Of a stretch of 64,000 nucleotides of DNA, positions 62,564 through 64,000 are shown piece after piece (position 1 is the first letter of the stretch; every line of letters begins with the position of its first letter). Source of the stretch: Prolixibacter sp. SD074. Its GTDB lineage: Bacteria > Bacteroidota > Bacteroidia > Bacteroidales > Prolixibacteraceae. The DNA lies in contig NZ_BLAW01000001.1 of the NCBI RefSeq assembly GCF_009617895.1, forward strand, positions 239,001 to 303,000. The letters are read 5' to 3'. The notes under the pieces were generated by a model that saw only the letters and a list, made by a program, of their open reading frames with translations, did not search any database and was not told the DNA's origin. The translations under genes and the position numbers were made by a program.

Positions 62564-64000
62564 ATGAAATACAAAACGATCACTTTTCTTTTACTCATGT
62601 TCCTGACCCTTTCCTGTGCCCACAGCGAGAACAACAGCGTTCAACGCATAGATCCTCCATACTGGTGGACAGGGATGTACAATCCCCACCTCCAGCTGAT
62701 GGTGTATGGCAAAAACATTTCCGGTAGCTCCGTATCCATCGATTACCCCGGAGTAACATTACAGCAAGTTCACCGCATGGATAATGCCAATTACCTCTTT
62801 CTGGATATTACCATCCGGCCTGTCACACCGGCAGGTACCCTTCCCATCAATTTCGGAGACTATACTTTTAACTACCACTTATACCCAAACCCCCGGCAGC
62901 AGGGAAGAAACCAGGGAATAAGTTCTGAAGATCTGGTTTACCTCATCATGCCAGACCGTTTTGCCAACGGATGTCCGCAAAACGACGTCATTCCCTCTAT
63001 GCAGGAGACTGCTCTTAGCCGGGATTCCATGTATTACCGGCATGGGGGCGACCTGCAGGGCATTATCGATCATCTCGACGATATTGAGGATCTGGGTGTC
63101 ACCACTATCTGGCTTACCCCCGAAGTGGAGAATGATCAACCTGTGACTTCGTATCACGGCTATTCCGTGACCAATCATTACCGAATTGATCCCCGTTTGG
63201 GGTCCAACCGGCTCTATGAGCAGTATGTGAGCCTCTGTCATCAAAAAGGGATCAAAGTCATCAAGGATGTGGTGCTTAATCACATTGGGAGTGAGCACTG
63301 GATGCTCAAAGACCTCCCGATGGATGACTGGCTCAACGATCCCGTAAAATATCCGCAAAGCACCTACAATTGCGAACCGGTAATGGATCCTTATGCAGCA
63401 CAAAAAGACCGGCAGGCCACGCTGAAAGGATGGATTCATCACTCCATGCCCGATCTGAACAACGACAATGAGTTTGTTCAGAAATACCTGACGCAAAACA
63501 CCATCTGGTGGCTCGCCTTTGCAGGTATTGACGGGATTCGGGTAGACACCTATTTCTACAACAATACTCAATTTTTGGCACATTGGGCCTCCCGGGTTAA
63601 AGAAGAGTTTCCGGGAGTGACCATCCTTGCCGAAACATGGGTGAACGGCATGGCCAAACAGGCCTATTTCAGCGGAGGAAACACCGTCAACCGGGGCCTC
63701 GACACCCACATCGACGGCATCACCGATTTCCGGTTGCGTGAAGCCATTATAACCATGTTGAACCAGTCGCCCGATCAGTGGAAAAACAAACTTACACCCA
63801 ATGTGGCCATGAACCCTGTGTATGCCACCCTGGCCGGAGATTTTATCTATCAGTCTCCCTCCTGCAATCTGGCATTTCTGGACAATCATGATCTGAGCCG
63901 GATTTCATCGATTCTGGGAGAAGATGTGAAAAAGCTCAAAACCGCACTCACCGTGCTGCTCACTACCAACCGAATACCCCAGATATATTATGGCACCGAA
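62564..64000 (+). CDS. GH13 amylase/neopullulanase (SusA-like), truncated by window edge
   Basis: Open from ATG 62564 to the right edge, 479 codons without a stop. Lipoprotein signal to Cys18 (FLTLSCAHS). An N-terminal beta domain (about 25-108, PYWWTGMYNPHLQLMVYG) of the cyclomaltodextrinase/neopullulanase type precedes the TIM barrel. Barrel motifs: LVYLIMPDRFANG (124-136), DVVLNH (235-240), GIRVDTYF with nucleophile Asp328, ILAETW with acid/base Glu357, and FLDNHD with Asp443. It would split alpha-1,4-glucans or pullulan outside the cytoplasm. Its codon use is GC-rich like the SusC barrel and SusD at 55970-60267. That supports a starch- or glycogen-type substrate for region 3. Confidence 0.93.
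   Translation, partial: MKYKTITFLLLMFLTLSCAHSENNSVQRIDPPYWWTGMYNPHLQLMVYGKNISGSSVSIDYPGVTLQQVHRMDNANYLFLDITIRPVTPAGTLPINFGDYTFNYHLYPNPRQQGRNQGISSEDLVYLIMPDRFANGCPQNDVIPSMQETALSRDSMYYRHGGDLQGIIDHLDDIEDLGVTTIWLTPEVENDQPVTSYHGYSVTNHYRIDPRLGSNRLYEQYVSLCHQKGIKVIKDVVLNHIGSEHWMLKDLPMDDWLNDPVKYPQSTYNCEPVMDPYAAQKDRQATLKGWIHHSMPDLNNDNEFVQKYLTQNTIWWLAFAGIDGIRVDTYFYNNTQFLAHWASRVKEEFPGVTILAETWVNGMAKQAYFSGGNTVNRGLDTHIDGITDFRLREAIITMLNQSPDQWKNKLTPNVAMNPVYATLAGDFIYQSPSCNLAFLDNHDLSRISSILGEDVKKLKTALTVLLTTNRIPQIYYGTE

Noticed and set aside
62879-63889. Long open frame on the minus strand (336 codons)
   Set aside because: It is the complement of the GH13 gene, whose + strand frame carries all catalytic motifs; the minus-strand translation shows no family features.
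1-64000. CRISPR arrays, tRNA and rRNA genes
   Set aside because: No regularly spaced direct repeats of CRISPR type, no cloverleaf with the conserved T-loop, and no rRNA core sequence were seen.

Overview
The window is a block of Bacteroidota glycan-degradation genes, most likely from the Bacteroidales/Marinilabiliales side of the phylum. The evidence is three SusC/SusD outer-membrane pairs, two ECF-sigma/FecR pairs, many Cys-lipidated exported hydrolases, and promoters of the Bacteroidota type (TAnnTTTG -7 boxes). No rRNA, tRNA or CRISPR array was seen. Almost all genes are on the + strand.

Region 1 (1-29103) is a rhamnose/arabinose-oriented polysaccharide utilisation locus (PUL). It starts with the tail of a GH78 alpha-L-rhamnosidase, L-rhamnose isomerase, an FGGY kinase and a two-domain class II aldolase, which together form an isomerase-kinase-aldolase route for L-rhamnose. 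An ECF sigma factor, a FecR anti-sigma and an STN-containing SusC, with SusD and a DUF3823 lipoprotein, form the sensing and uptake module. A run of exported enzymes follows: DUF4965 protein, GH127, GH43, a BNR-repeat protein with a C-terminal CBM9-like domain, a GH5-like enzyme, a sulfatase, a second GH43, GH2 and aldose 1-epimerase. The set suggests a sulfated or acidic rhamnose- and arabinose-containing glycan. Two decayed gene tails (GH78-like near 5.3 kb, GH43-like near 27.7 kb) lie between intact genes.

Region 2 (29104-53137) is a mannan-type PUL. On the minus strand is an unusual one-protein regulator: signal peptide, LamG-like and Kelch-like sensor domains, one membrane helix, then a SARP-type winged helix and BTAD domain in the cytoplasm. 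The divergent gap beside it carries three TTTTAACC repeats spaced 11 and 12 bp apart, which fits SARP-type operators. The + strand operon encodes a putative surface glycan-binding lipoprotein, a GH76 alpha-1,6-mannanase, a SusC without STN domain, SusD and DUF3823. Next come an unassigned TIM-barrel-like enzyme, a second DUF4965 protein, a GH38 alpha-mannosidase, a ROK sugar kinase and an MFS hexose transporter. Together they would cut mannan outside the cell, import oligomers, release mannose, and move and phosphorylate it.

Region 3 (53285-64000) holds a divergent ECF sigma/FecR pair, an STN-type SusC, SusD, an IS110-family element with a frameshifted transposase, and the start of a SusA-like GH13 amylase that runs off the right edge. 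The SusC looks chimeric. About 156 bp of its N-terminal part is nearly identical in DNA to the SusC of region 1, and just after that stretch the base composition becomes much more GC-rich and stays so through SusD and GH13. This suggests that an acquired starch-type transporter was joined to a resident regulatory N-terminus.
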